Origin: Pelomonas sp966111775
GTDB taxonomy: Bacteria; Pseudomonadota; Gammaproteobacteria; Burkholderiales; Burkholderiaceae_C
DNA: 64,000 nucleotides
Direction of reading: 5' to 3'
NCBI GenBank assembly: GCA_966111775.1
Contig: CBHWBD010000004.1
Location: forward strand, 1 to 64,000
Shown: positions 30,211 to 38,918 of the stretch, piece by piece
Layout: the number at the start of each line of letters is the position of its first letter
Numbering within the stretch: the first letter of the stretch is position 1
The notes under the pieces: model-generated
The model's input: only the letters and a program-made list of their open reading frames with translations
Database searches by the model: none
What the model was told of the DNA's origin: nothing
Made by a program: the position numbers and the translations under genes

Positions 30211-31845
30211 TCAGGGCCTGGCTTCATAAGAGAAATAGTCGAAGTCCGCGGCAAGCTTCTGGCCCGACAGGTCCTGGCAGGCAATGCCGATGAAGTTGCC
30301 GGTAAAGCCGAAGCTGCGCGCGAAGCCGTTGACGAACTGCGTCGCGAACTCGTCGCTGAGCATGGCGGCGTCCAGGGCCGGGCCGATGTCCTGCCAGGCG
30401 GCATCACCTTGGCGGAACTGGAACTGGTAGCGCTCGTGCTTGAACTCGACGGCCAGGTCCACGGGACCGTCCTTCAGCTCGACGGCCGTGGCCGGTTCGC
30501 TCAGGGCCGCGTCGCGGTTGACGGTCAGGCGCAACACGCGCTTGGCCGAGTCCACATCGCGGCTGACGTGCAGATAGGCGTGGTTGCTGGTGTTGTAGTA
30601 GGCGACAAGACCTGCCATCTGCTGGAAGAGTTCGGGCGCGAACTCGAGTCGCGTCTCGACACGGCAGTTGAAGTGCTGCTGGCGGCGCGCGACCAGGCTC
30701 TGGTCGAACAGGCTCATCAGCGACTCGCGGCCCTTCAAGCGCAGGAAACCGGGGCGTTCGGTCAGCGAGATCCAGCGCTCGTCGAAGGGGACGCGCAGCG
30801 AGTTCAGGTGGTGGTTGAGGTTCACCCCGTCGAAGTCGTCGCGCGCCGGCTCGGCAGCGAACACATGCTCGGGCAGGCCCGGCTCGGCCGTCTGCAGGCG
30901 TGGTGCATTGCCGCCGCCTTCGACCTCGGGCCAGTCGTCGTCGCGCCAGTGCAGGCGCTGGATGCCGGTCTCGCGGCCCAACGGGCAGTGCAGCTTCTCG
31001 TAGATGCCGTTCTGCTTGTCTGCATTCGGGCCGCTCCATTCCAGCGGCCGGCCGCAGAGATGGGCCATATACCAGTCGCCGTTCTGCGTCTCGACCAGGC
31101 TGGCGTGGCCGCTGCGCTGCAGGCCGTCGGTGGGCTGCTTCCAGGCCGTCAGCAGCGGGTTGCCGGGCAGGGTCTCGTAGGGGCCGTCGATGTGGCGCGA
31201 ACGGGCCAGCGTGACGGCGTGCTCGTAGAAGGTGCCGCCCTCGGCCGTCAGCAGGTAGTACCAGCCCTTGCGGCGATACAGGTGAGGCCCTTCGACGACC
31301 TGCAACTCGGTGCCGGCGTAGATGTTCTTCACCGGGCCGACGAGGCGCTTGGCCTCATGGTCGTATTCCTGCAGCAGGATGCCGTTGAAGTGGTGCTTGC
31401 CGGGCTGATGGATCCACTGCTGGTTCACGAGCCAGTGGCGGCCATCGTCGTCGTGGAAGAGGCTGGGGTCGAAGCCCGAGCTGTTCAGGTAGATGGGTTC
31501 GCTCCAGGGGCCGTCGATGCTGGGCGCGGTGATCAGGTAGTTGTGCGTGTCCTTGAAGGCGCCGATGGTGGAGCGCACGTCGGTGTAGATCAGCCAGAAC
31601 TGGCCGCCCGCGTAGCTCAGGCAGGGCGCCCAGACGCCGGCCGAGTCGGGGTGGCCAGTCAGGTCGAGCTGGCTCTTGCGCGTGCAGGCATAGCTGTGGT
31701 GGCGCCAGTGCTTCAGGTCGCGCGAGTGGTGGATGCGCACGCCGGGCCACCACTCGAAGGTGGAGGTGGCGATGTAGTAGTCGTCGCCGACGCGGCAGAT
31801 CGAGGGGTCGGCGTGGAAGCCCGGCAGGATGGGATTGGTGATCAT
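30211..31845 (-). CDS. GH43 beta-xylosidase, cytoplasmic
   Basis: 544 residues with no signal peptide. Five-bladed propeller catalytic domain of the XynB type: base Asp13 in GFHADPSICRVGD, modulator Asp in SSGFDPSLFHDDDG and acid Glu in VVEGPHLYRRKGWYYL. A C-terminal beta-sandwich (DFDGVNLNHHLNSLR onward) completes the GH43 subfamily-11 architecture. It should cleave imported xylo-oligosaccharides to xylose beside the GPH transporter and xylA. Gap to the ROK gene is 18 bp. Confidence 0.93.
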   Translation of the reverse strand: MITNPILPGFHADPSICRVGDDYYIATSTFEWWPGVRIHHSRDLKHWRHHSYACTRKSQLDLTGHPDSAGVWAPCLSYAGGQFWLIYTDVRSTIGAFKDTHNYLITAPSIDGPWSEPIYLNSSGFDPSLFHDDDGRHWLVNQQWIHQPGKHHFNGILLQEYDHEAKRLVGPVKNIYAGTELQVVEGPHLYRRKGWYYLLTAEGGTFYEHAVTLARSRHIDGPYETLPGNPLLTAWKQPTDGLQRSGHASLVETQNGDWYMAHLCGRPLEWSGPNADKQNGIYEKLHCPLGRETGIQRLHWRDDDWPEVEGGGNAPRLQTAEPGLPEHVFAAEPARDDFDGVNLNHHLNSLRVPFDERWISLTERPGFLRLKGRESLMSLFDQSLVARRQQHFNCRVETRLEFAPELFQQMAGLVAYYNTSNHAYLHVSRDVDSAKRVLRLTVNRDAALSEPATAVELKDGPVDLAVEFKHERYQFQFRQGDAAWQDIGPALDAAMLSDEFATQFVNGFARSFGFTGNFIGIACQDLSGQKLAADFDYFSYEARP

Positions 31846-31863
31846 GGGGTCAAGACGACAAGG

Positions 31864-33063
31864 TCATGCGGCCGCGGCCATGCGGCTGGCGGCAATCAGG
31901 GGGCGGGTGAGTCGGTAGCGGGCCAGGGCGGCAGCGCCGACCGGCACGGCATCGGCGCCGAAGCGCGACAGGGTGACCAGGGGTGGCGCCACATTGGCGG
32001 CGCTGGCCTGGCTTTCCAGCGTCCGGAAGGCGTGTTCGAGAAAGGGGGCGCCGAGTTCGACGGCGGGGCCGCCGAGCACGATGCGGCCCGGGTCGTAGGC
32101 GGCGCAGAGGTTGCCCAGCAGCAGGCCCAGATAGCGGCCGGCGCTGGCAACCGCTTCGACCCCTTCTGCCTGTTTGCCGCGCAGCCGGTGCTGGACTTCG
32201 GTGAGGCCGACGCTGCCGCTCTCGGGCAGCATGGAGCGAAAGCCGATCAACGCCTCGGCGCAACCCCGGCGGCCGCAGCTGCAGCGAGGCCCGTCGAGTT
32301 CCAGCGTCATGTGGCCGACCTCGCCGGCCAGCCCGTGAGCGCCCGTCAGCAGGCGGTCCTCGACCACGACGCCGGCGCCCACGCCGACACCCAGGCTGAG
32401 ATAGATCAGCGGATCCTGGCGACTGTCGTTGGTGGCGAACTCCAGCTCACCGAGCGCCGCGACGTCGGCCTCGTTCTGCACGAACAGCGGCACGCCCTGC
32501 AGCGGCGTCGTGCGCAGATGTTCGGTCAACAGGCCGCCCACCGGCAGGTCGCGCCAGCCGAGGTTGTGGGCAAAGTGCAAATGGCCGCGCTGCTCGTCCA
32601 CACCACCGGGCAGGCCGATGCCGATGCCGATGACGCGCTGGGCCGGCGTGTCCAGTCGCGCATGCACCTGCGCCAGCAGCTTGGCGGCACGCACCAGGGC
32701 GAGATGAGCGTCGCGGCCGGCGTCCAGCGGCGAGCGGGCGCGGGCCAGCACGTCACCGGTCAGCGAGGTGGCGACGACGCTGACGCCGTCGACGCCGACC
32801 TCGGCACCCAGCAGCACCAGGCGGCCCGGGTCGACGAAGAGCGGCGTGGGCCGGCGGCCCAGCTCGCCGGTGGCGACGACATCGCGCTCCAGCAGCCAGC
32901 CCTCGGAAATCAATTCCTTGACCAGCGCGCTGACGGTGGACTTGGTCAGCTGCAGCGACTCGGCCAGGGCCGCGCGCGACTGGCCCGGCCAGGCGCTCAG
33001 CTGCCGCACGACGGCCATGCGGTTGAGGTCCTTGAGCAGATGCTGGTCGGCGGTCAGCTGCAT
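31864..33063 (-). CDS. ROK-family transcriptional regulator (XylR/NagC type)
   Basis: 399 residues. An N-terminal winged helix (AVVRQLSAWPGQSRAALAESLQ, TKSTVSALVKELI) precedes a ROK sugar-kinase-like domain with GLPGGVD and the zinc motif CSCGRRGCAE. The start at 33063 overlaps the end of the MFS gene by 10 bp. Position inside the xylan operon suggests it senses xylose or a derivative, giving the regulon two or three different regulator families. Confidence 0.9.
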   Translation of the reverse strand: MQLTADQHLLKDLNRMAVVRQLSAWPGQSRAALAESLQLTKSTVSALVKELISEGWLLERDVVATGELGRRPTPLFVDPGRLVLLGAEVGVDGVSVVATSLTGDVLARARSPLDAGRDAHLALVRAAKLLAQVHARLDTPAQRVIGIGIGLPGGVDEQRGHLHFAHNLGWRDLPVGGLLTEHLRTTPLQGVPLFVQNEADVAALGELEFATNDSRQDPLIYLSLGVGVGAGVVVEDRLLTGAHGLAGEVGHMTLELDGPRCSCGRRGCAEALIGFRSMLPESGSVGLTEVQHRLRGKQAEGVEAVASAGRYLGLLLGNLCAAYDPGRIVLGGPAVELGAPFLEHAFRTLESQASAANVAPPLVTLSRFGADAVPVGAAALARYRLTRPLIAASRMAAAA

Positions 33064-34577
33064 GCCAGCACCTTGGAGGCCGCACGCGGGCGGCCGGCGT
33101 GCAACAGGGCGCCACCGATCAAGGTGACGCCGATGGCAGCGGTCAGGGCCTGGGCGGCGCCGGAGAACTTGGCGGCGACGACGCAGGCTTCCCAGTTCGC
33201 CGCGATCAGCCAGGCGAGCAGGGCGCCGAGGGTCGCCAGCAAGCCGCCCGCCGTCAGCAGGCCGCGATGGGCTCCGTGCAGGTCCACGCCGGCAGCGATG
33301 TCCACGCGCTCGAAGCGGCCGTGGAACCACAGCCAGAACAGCCCGAGGCTGGTCAGGTGCATCAGGCCGGCGAAGACGAAGACCCATTGCTGGGTGCCGG
33401 TCCACTGCACGGCGAGTGCTGCCAGCAGCGCGATGAACATGCCGCCGATGCCGCCGGCCGTGGCGCCCAGGCCGATGACGGCGCCGGAGACCCGGGTCGG
33501 GAAGAGGTCGGTGGCCGAGGTCAGCAGATTGGCCGACCAAGCCTGGTGGCAGGCGGTTGCCAGCGTGATGAGGCCGACGCACAGCGCGAAGCTCTCGCTG
33601 TAGTAAGCCAGGATGGCGCCGGGCATGCAGGCCGCGGCGATGCCCATGGCCGTCATGCGGGCGCGGCCGACGGGCCAGCCGCGCTGGAGCAGCGTGCTCG
33701 ACAGCCAGCCACCGGCGATGGAGCCGATGCTGGAGCCCAGATAGATCAGCGCGACGAGACCGGCACTCTTCAGCGGGTTCTGGCCGCGCTCGCGTTCCAG
33801 ATAGGACGGCAGCCAGAACAGGAAGAACCACCAGACCGGATCGGTCAGCAGCTTGCCGATCAGAAAGGGCCAGATGGCCTTGAAGCGCAGCAGGGCGGTC
33901 CAGGGCAGCTTGATGGCGGCCTCCTGCGCCGGCTGGCCGGCGCGGATATGGGCCAGCTCCTGGGCCGACACGCCGCGATGCTGCTCCGGCGCGTTGAAGC
34001 CGTGTTCCCAGAACACCAGCCAGGCCAGGCCCGCGCCGCCGATGGCGACGAAGGCGAACTGCCAGCCGAAGTTGACGGCCAGCCACACGGTGATGGGCGA
34101 GGCGATGACGCCCAGGGCCGTGCCCGAATTGAAGATGCCGGTGGCCAGGGCGCGCTCCTGCTGTGGGAACCACATGGCCACGGCCTTGATGGCGGCCGGG
34201 AAGTGGGCCGCCTCGGCCATGCCGAGCAGGAAGCGCACGACGACGAGGCCGATCACCGAAGCCACCACGCCGTGCAGGGCAGCGGCCGCCGACCACAGCA
34301 GCAGGGCGGCTGCCAGGCTGCGTTTGACGCCGAAGCGGTCGATGGCTATGCCGATCAGCGGTGGGAAGGCGGCATAGGCAGCCGTGAAGGCGAAGGTGAT
34401 CCAGCCGTAGTCGGCATCGGTCAGGGCCAGGCCGCCGGCCTCGAGGGGCTGCTGCAGGCTGGTCTTCAGCACCGACAGCGCATTGCGGTCGACGTAGTTG
34501 ATGGTGGTCGCGACGAACAGCAACGCACAGATGACCCAGCGCTGCCGGCCCAGCGACCTGGCGACCGAGCCGACCAT
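33054..34577 (-). CDS. MFS transporter, ACS family (hexuronate-type)
   Basis: 507 residues from the ATG at 34577 (AAGG seven bases upstream; a GTG one codon earlier is possible). The sequence TINYVDRNALSVL in TM1, RFLLGMAEAAHFPAAIKAVAMWFP and FNSGTALGVIASPI are typical of the ExuT/hexuronate branch of the anion:cation symporters. Beside GH67 and uronate dehydrogenase, glucuronate or aldouronate uptake is the natural guess. The C-terminus carries extra hydrophobic segments (GLLTAGGLLATLGALLAWLI). First gene of the minus-strand operon. Confidence 0.87.
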   Translation of the reverse strand: MVGSVARSLGRQRWVICALLFVATTINYVDRNALSVLKTSLQQPLEAGGLALTDADYGWITFAFTAAYAAFPPLIGIAIDRFGVKRSLAAALLLWSAAAALHGVVASVIGLVVVRFLLGMAEAAHFPAAIKAVAMWFPQQERALATGIFNSGTALGVIASPITVWLAVNFGWQFAFVAIGGAGLAWLVFWEHGFNAPEQHRGVSAQELAHIRAGQPAQEAAIKLPWTALLRFKAIWPFLIGKLLTDPVWWFFLFWLPSYLERERGQNPLKSAGLVALIYLGSSIGSIAGGWLSSTLLQRGWPVGRARMTAMGIAAACMPGAILAYYSESFALCVGLITLATACHQAWSANLLTSATDLFPTRVSGAVIGLGATAGGIGGMFIALLAALAVQWTGTQQWVFVFAGLMHLTSLGLFWLWFHGRFERVDIAAGVDLHGAHRGLLTAGGLLATLGALLAWLIAANWEACVVAAKFSGAAQALTAAIGVTLIGGALLHAGRPRAASKVLACS

Positions 34578-34721
34578 CACGCGGCCTTGAACGCAGCCGC
34601 CCCGGGCGCGGTGGCGGGGGCGGAGGTCGCGGGAGCCGGGATGGCGAGGTCAGGGTTCAACGGGCTGTCTCCAGGGGCGTGGCGCTCGGTGGCGCCTCTT
34701 TTCGGACTTGCTACGGGCTCA

Positions 34722-34751
34722 AATGTAGCGCTACCATTTTGCTTTGTGCAA
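34722..34751 (-). promoter_or_regulatory. operator (TGTAGCGCTACCA) over the promoter of the xylan operon
   Basis: ATGTAGCGCTACCAT at 34723-34737 contains the perfect TAGCGCTA palindrome and is one base short of the TGGTAGCGCTAACA-type xyl box known from Xanthomonas. On the minus strand TTGCAC (34751-34746), an 18-base spacer and TACATT (34727-34722) make a reasonable promoter that the operator would block. It also lies 77 bases before the GH67 start, so it can control both directions. The rest of the 237-bp intergenic region shows no gene. Confidence 0.65.
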
Positions 34752-34814
34752 GCGAGAAATCTCTAACATTCCCGCATTTCCGGGGTCTTGGCCAGCACGA
34801 CAACAGGAGACAGG

Positions 34815-36932
34815 ATGAGGACTTGGGCCAAGAGCCTGGCGGCGGCGCTGCTGCTGGGGCTGGCATTGCTGCCGGCATGGGGCGCCGTGGAGGACGGCTA
34901 CGACCTGTGGCTGCGCTACCGTGACCTGCCCGCGGCGGTTCAGGCGCGGGTGCTGACCCAGGCGCGCAGCATCGTCACCGCGGAACCGACGTCGCCGACG
35001 CTGCAGTCGGCCGTGGACGAACTCAAGCGCGGCGTGGCGGGTTTGACGGGGCGGGAGCCGACGTCGTCGGACAAGCCGGTGGACGGGGCGCTGATGCTGG
35101 TCACGCCCGCCCATGCGCCGGCGGGTATCGGGCTGCCTTGGACGGAGCTGGGCCGCGAGGGCTATGCGCTGCGCAGCGCGAAACTGGGCGGCCGTACCGT
35201 GACGCTGATCGCGGCCAACACCGACATCGGCCTGCTCTACGGCAGCTTTGCCTGGCTGCGCGCGGCCCGGACCGGCGCCGACCTCGCCAGGCTCGACCAG
35301 CGCTCGGCACCCCAGGTCGACCTGCGCCTGCTCAACCACTGGGACAACCTGGACCGCAGCGTCGAGCGCGGCTATGCCGGCGCGTCGATCTGGGACTGGT
35401 GGAAGCTGCCCGACCTCCGCGACGCCCGCTACGTCGACTACGCCCGGGCCAATGCGTCGCTGGGCATCAACGCCACGGTGCTGAACAACGTCAATGCCAA
35501 GGCCGATTCGCTGACGGCGCCCTTCATCGCCAAGGCCGCGGCGCTGGCCGAGGTGTTCCGGCCCTATGGCATCAAGGTCTGGCTGTCGGCGCGCTTCTCG
35601 TCGCCGGTGGAGCTGGGCGGGCTGAAGACGGCCGACCCGCTGGATCCGGCCGTGCGCGCCTGGTGGAAGGCCAAGGCGGACGAGATCTACCGGGCCATCC
35701 CGGACTTCGGCGGCTTCCTCGTCAAGGCCAATTCCGAAGGCCAGCCAGGCCCGCAGGACTATGGCCGCAACCATGCCGACGGCGCCAACATGCTGGCCGA
35801 GGCGCTGTCGCCGCATGGCGGCCTCGTGATGTGGCGGGCCTTTGTCTACGCGCCTGACACCAGCGATCGCGCAAGCCAAGGCTACGCGGAGTTCCAGCCG
35901 TTGGACGGCAAGTTCGCACCCAACGTCATCGTCCAGGTCAAGAACGGCGCCATCGATTTCCAGCCCCGCGAGCCTTTCCACCCGCTGTTCGGCGCCATGC
36001 CCAGGACGCCGCTGGCGCTGGAGCTGCAGATCACCAAGGAATACCTCGGCTTCTCGACCCATCTCGTCTACCTCGGGCCGCTGTTCGAGGAGGTGCTGCG
36101 CACCAGGCCCGATGACAAGACGGTGGCCCAGCTCGTCAAGGCGATGGCGGGCGTGGCCAATATCGGTAGCGACCGCAACTGGAGCGGCTCGCATTTCGAC
36201 CAAGCCAACTGGTATGCCTTCGGCCGCATGGCCTGGGGCCCGAACCTGGCCGCAGACGCCGTGGCGCGCGAATGGGTGCAGCAGACCTTCACGACCACGC
36301 CGCATGCCGTGGACAGCATCGTGTCGATGATGACCGCCTCGCGCGAGGCGGTGGTCGACTACATGACGCCGCTGGGGTTGCACCATCTGATGGGCACTGG
36401 CCACCACCACGGCCCGGCGCCCTGGGTCGACAACCTCGAGCGGGCCGACTGGAACCCGGTCTATTTCCACCGCGCCGGCCGTGACGGCATCGGCTTCGAC
36501 CGCAGCCCGCGCGGCAGCCATGCGATAGCCCAGTACCCGCCCGAGTGGGCGGCGCGCCTGGCCCGGCCGGAAACGACACCCGAAGCCTGGCTGCTGTGGT
36601 TTCATCATCTGCCCTGGGACTACAGAACTGCCTCCGGTCGCACGCTGTGGGCCGAGCTGGTGGCCCACTACGACCGCGGCGTTGCCAGCGTGGTCGCCAT
36701 GCGCTCGCAATGGGATGCGTTGAAGCCCGACATCGACGCGCGCCGCCACGCCGAGGTCGCTGCCTATCTCGCCGTGCAGCAGAGCGAAGCCCGCTGGTGG
36801 CGTGACGCTTGCCTGGCCTATTTCCAATCTGTCTCGGGCCTGCCACTGCCGGCAGGCACTCAGCCCCCGGCGCGCTCGCTGGAGGAGTACAAAGCCTTGC
36901 GCTTCCCCTTCGCCCCGGGCCGGGGAGGTTGA
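34815..36932 (+). CDS. aguA: GH67 alpha-glucuronidase, secreted
   Basis: 705 residues with signal peptide (MRTWAKSLAAALLLGLALLP, cleavage near AWGAV). GH67 features: WDNLDRSVERGYAG, the acid Glu in KANSEGQPGPQDYGRNHADGA's first part, MWRAFVY, and the Asp/Glu base pair region QVKNGAIDFQPREPFHPLFG. It removes 4-O-methylglucuronate from the non-reducing end of aldouronic acids. The ATG at 34815 follows CAGGAGACAGG. GH115 (start of window) acts on internal substitutions, so the two are complementary. Periplasmic location is inferred from the signal peptide. Confidence 0.95.
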   Translation: MRTWAKSLAAALLLGLALLPAWGAVEDGYDLWLRYRDLPAAVQARVLTQARSIVTAEPTSPTLQSAVDELKRGVAGLTGREPTSSDKPVDGALMLVTPAHAPAGIGLPWTELGREGYALRSAKLGGRTVTLIAANTDIGLLYGSFAWLRAARTGADLARLDQRSAPQVDLRLLNHWDNLDRSVERGYAGASIWDWWKLPDLRDARYVDYARANASLGINATVLNNVNAKADSLTAPFIAKAAALAEVFRPYGIKVWLSARFSSPVELGGLKTADPLDPAVRAWWKAKADEIYRAIPDFGGFLVKANSEGQPGPQDYGRNHADGANMLAEALSPHGGLVMWRAFVYAPDTSDRASQGYAEFQPLDGKFAPNVIVQVKNGAIDFQPREPFHPLFGAMPRTPLALELQITKEYLGFSTHLVYLGPLFEEVLRTRPDDKTVAQLVKAMAGVANIGSDRNWSGSHFDQANWYAFGRMAWGPNLAADAVAREWVQQTFTTTPHAVDSIVSMMTASREAVVDYMTPLGLHHLMGTGHHHGPAPWVDNLERADWNPVYFHRAGRDGIGFDRSPRGSHAIAQYPPEWAARLARPETTPEAWLLWFHHLPWDYRTASGRTLWAELVAHYDRGVASVVAMRSQWDALKPDIDARRHAEVAAYLAVQQSEARWWRDACLAYFQSVSGLPLPAGTQPPARSLEEYKALRFPFAPGRGG

Positions 36933-36979
36933 CGAAATATGATTGCGCAAACAGCCCCACCATCATTCGAGGGAACCCT

Positions 36980-38059
36980 TTGAAGCCATCCGCACGTGCT
37001 GGACGCAGCACCAAGGTCGCCACCATCGCCGACGTGGCCCAGCTTGCCGGGGTGTCGCCGATGACGGTTTCGCGGGTCATCAACGGCGAGCAGAACGTGA
37101 GGCCCGGCACGCGCGAGAAGGTGCAGGCCGCCGTCGCCGAGCTGAACTACGTGCCCAACCAGGCCGCCCGCCACCTGGCCGGTTCGGAGCCCATCCGCAT
37201 CGGCATGCTTTACATCGACCCGACGGCCGGCTACCTCAACGAGTTCCTCATCGGCCTGCTGAACAAGGCCAGCCTGCGCCATGTGCAGCTCATCGTGCAG
37301 CGCTGCGAAGCCGCGCGCGAGGGCGAGGAAAAGCCGGTGGCCGAGATGATTGCCAACGGCATCGATGGCCTCATCCTGCCGCCGCCCTTCTGCGATTCCC
37401 AGCCCCTGCTCAAGCTGGTCGCCGAGACCGACACGCCCTCGGTCGTCGTCTCCGCCGGCCAGCCGCCCGACGATGTCTGCGCCGTCGGCATCGACGACTA
37501 CCAGGCCGCCTACGAGATGACGCGCCATCTGCTCAACCTCGGCCACCACCGCCTGGGCTTCATCATCGGCGACCCCTACCAGAGCAGCAGCTCGCGCCGC
37601 CTGGCCGGCTTTCACGCCGCGATGACCGATGCCGGTCTGAACATCGCCGAGGAAGAGGTCGTCGCCCAGGGCATGTTCACCTACCGCTCGGGCCTGGACG
37701 CCGCCGAGTTCCTGCTGTCGCAGGAGCAGCGGCCGACGGCCATCTTCGCCAGCAACGACGACATGGCCGCCGCCACCGTCGCCATCGCCCACCGCATGGG
37801 CCTGGACGTGCCCAGTGACCTGACCGTCGTCGGGTTCGACGATGCGCCGCTGGCCACGACGATCTGGCCCGAACTCACCACCGTGCGCCAGCCCATCATG
37901 GAGATGGCCGGCGCGGCGGTGGACCTGCTGGTGCGCCACATCAAGGCGCGCCGCACCGGAGAGCCTCTGCCCTGCGAGCATGAGCTCAAGGATTTCGAAC
38001 TGGTCCGACGCCAGTCCGACGCGGCCCCGCGGCTGCGCCCCCCATTGCGCAAAGCATGA
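36980..38059 (+). CDS. LacI-family regulator of the xylan/uronate regulon
   Basis: 359 residues from a TTG start at 36980 preceded by GAGGGA; no in-frame ATG exists before the helix-turn-helix (ATIADVAQLAGVSPMTVSRV). Hinge QAARHLAGSEPIRIG and a sugar-binding core ending VVGFDDAPLATTIWPELTTVRQP. It resembles the XylR/SalR-type LacI proteins of Caulobacter and Xanthomonas, whose operators carry TAGCGCTA; three such sites surround this locus. It is the best candidate to bind them. The gene ends 5 bp before a terminator-like hairpin. Confidence 0.88.
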   Translation: MKPSARAGRSTKVATIADVAQLAGVSPMTVSRVINGEQNVRPGTREKVQAAVAELNYVPNQAARHLAGSEPIRIGMLYIDPTAGYLNEFLIGLLNKASLRHVQLIVQRCEAAREGEEKPVAEMIANGIDGLILPPPFCDSQPLLKLVAETDTPSVVVSAGQPPDDVCAVGIDDYQAAYEMTRHLLNLGHHRLGFIIGDPYQSSSSRRLAGFHAAMTDAGLNIAEEEVVAQGMFTYRSGLDAAEFLLSQEQRPTAIFASNDDMAAATVAIAHRMGLDVPSDLTVVGFDDAPLATTIWPELTTVRQPIMEMAGAAVDLLVRHIKARRTGEPLPCEHELKDFELVRRQSDAAPRLRPPLRKA

Positions 38060-38063
38060 CCCC

Positions 38064-38085
38064 CGGCCCCGCGTGGGCCGTTTTT
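38064..38085 (+). terminator. intrinsic terminator between the regulator and udh
   Basis: CGGCCC (38064-38069), loop CGCGT, GGGCCG (38075-38080) and TTTTT (38081-38085). The perfect 6-bp GC stem and T-run end two bases before the udh ATG, so the T-run replaces the normal ribosome-binding-site region. Confidence 0.7.
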
Positions 38086-38087
38086 GC

Positions 38088-38918
38088 ATGACGCCACTTT
38101 CCGCCCCCCGCTTCAAGCGCCTGCTGCTGACCGGCGCCGCCGGCAATCTCGGCCGCGTGCTGCGCCCGCGCATGAAGGCCTACTGCGACGTGCTGCGCCT
38201 GTCCGACCTCGCGGCCCTGGACCCGGCCGGCGACGGCGAAGAGGTGGTGCAGGCCCCGCTCGAAGACCTGGCCGCGATGCAGTCCCTGCTGAAGGACGTC
38301 GACGCCGTGCTGCACTTCGGCGGCGTCTCCATCGAGAAGCCCTTCGATGTCGTGCTGCCGGCCAATATCGTCGGCGCCTACAACGTCTACGAGGCGGCCC
38401 GCCAGCGTGGCGTCAAGCGCATCGTCTTCGCCAGCTCCAACCACGTCACCGGCTTCTACAGCCAGGGCGAGACGCTGACGCCGCAGGCGGCGCCGCGGCC
38501 CGACAGCTATTACGGCCTGTCCAAGGCCTTCGGCGAAAACCTGGCCCAGTTCTATTTCGACCGCTACGGCCTGGAGACGGTGTCGGTGCGCATCGGCTCG
38601 AGCTGGCCGGTGCCGACCGACCGGCGCATGTTGTCGAGCTGGTTGAGCTTCGACGACCTCGAGCGCCTGCTGGTCGCTGCGCTGAGCGCGCCCGTCGTCG
38701 GCCACAGCATCATCTACGGCATGAGCGACAACCGCTCGGTGTGGTGGGACAACAGCGCTTCCAAGCACATTGGCTTCAGGCCCCAGGACAGCTCCGAGCC
38801 CTGGCGCGCCCAGGTCGAAGCGGCCCAGCCCCATGTCGACCCGAGCAAACCTGAAGTGCGCTGCCAGGGTGGCCAGTTCGTGACCCTCGGTCCCTTCGAA
38901 AAAGATCCCGAAGCATGA
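38088..38918 (+). CDS. udh: uronate dehydrogenase
   Basis: 276 residues, extended SDR fold: NAD-binding LLLTGAAGNLGRVL, catalytic Ser region FASSNHVTGFY and YxxxK motif SYYGLSK. The stretches HFGGVSIEKPF, SVRIGSSWPVP and YGMSDNRSVWWDN closely follow characterised uronate dehydrogenases. It oxidises D-glucuronate (or galacturonate) to the aldarolactone with NAD+. The start ATG at 38088 lies against a terminator T-run and has no obvious Shine-Dalgarno sequence. It overlaps the lactonase gene by ATGA. Confidence 0.92.
   Translation: MTPLSAPRFKRLLLTGAAGNLGRVLRPRMKAYCDVLRLSDLAALDPAGDGEEVVQAPLEDLAAMQSLLKDVDAVLHFGGVSIEKPFDVVLPANIVGAYNVYEAARQRGVKRIVFASSNHVTGFYSQGETLTPQAAPRPDSYYGLSKAFGENLAQFYFDRYGLETVSVRIGSSWPVPTDRRMLSSWLSFDDLERLLVAALSAPVVGHSIIYGMSDNRSVWWDNSASKHIGFRPQDSSEPWRAQVEAAQPHVDPSKPEVRCQGGQFVTLGPFEKDPEA

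Noticed and set aside
30178..33603. Long plus-strand frame across the GH43, ROK and MFS genes
   Set aside because: It crosses three clearly coding minus-strand genes and shows only shadow composition.
36939..36953. TTGCGCAA palindrome just before the LacI-type gene
   Set aside because: Only eight symmetric bases and unlike the other operators; not enough to call a site.
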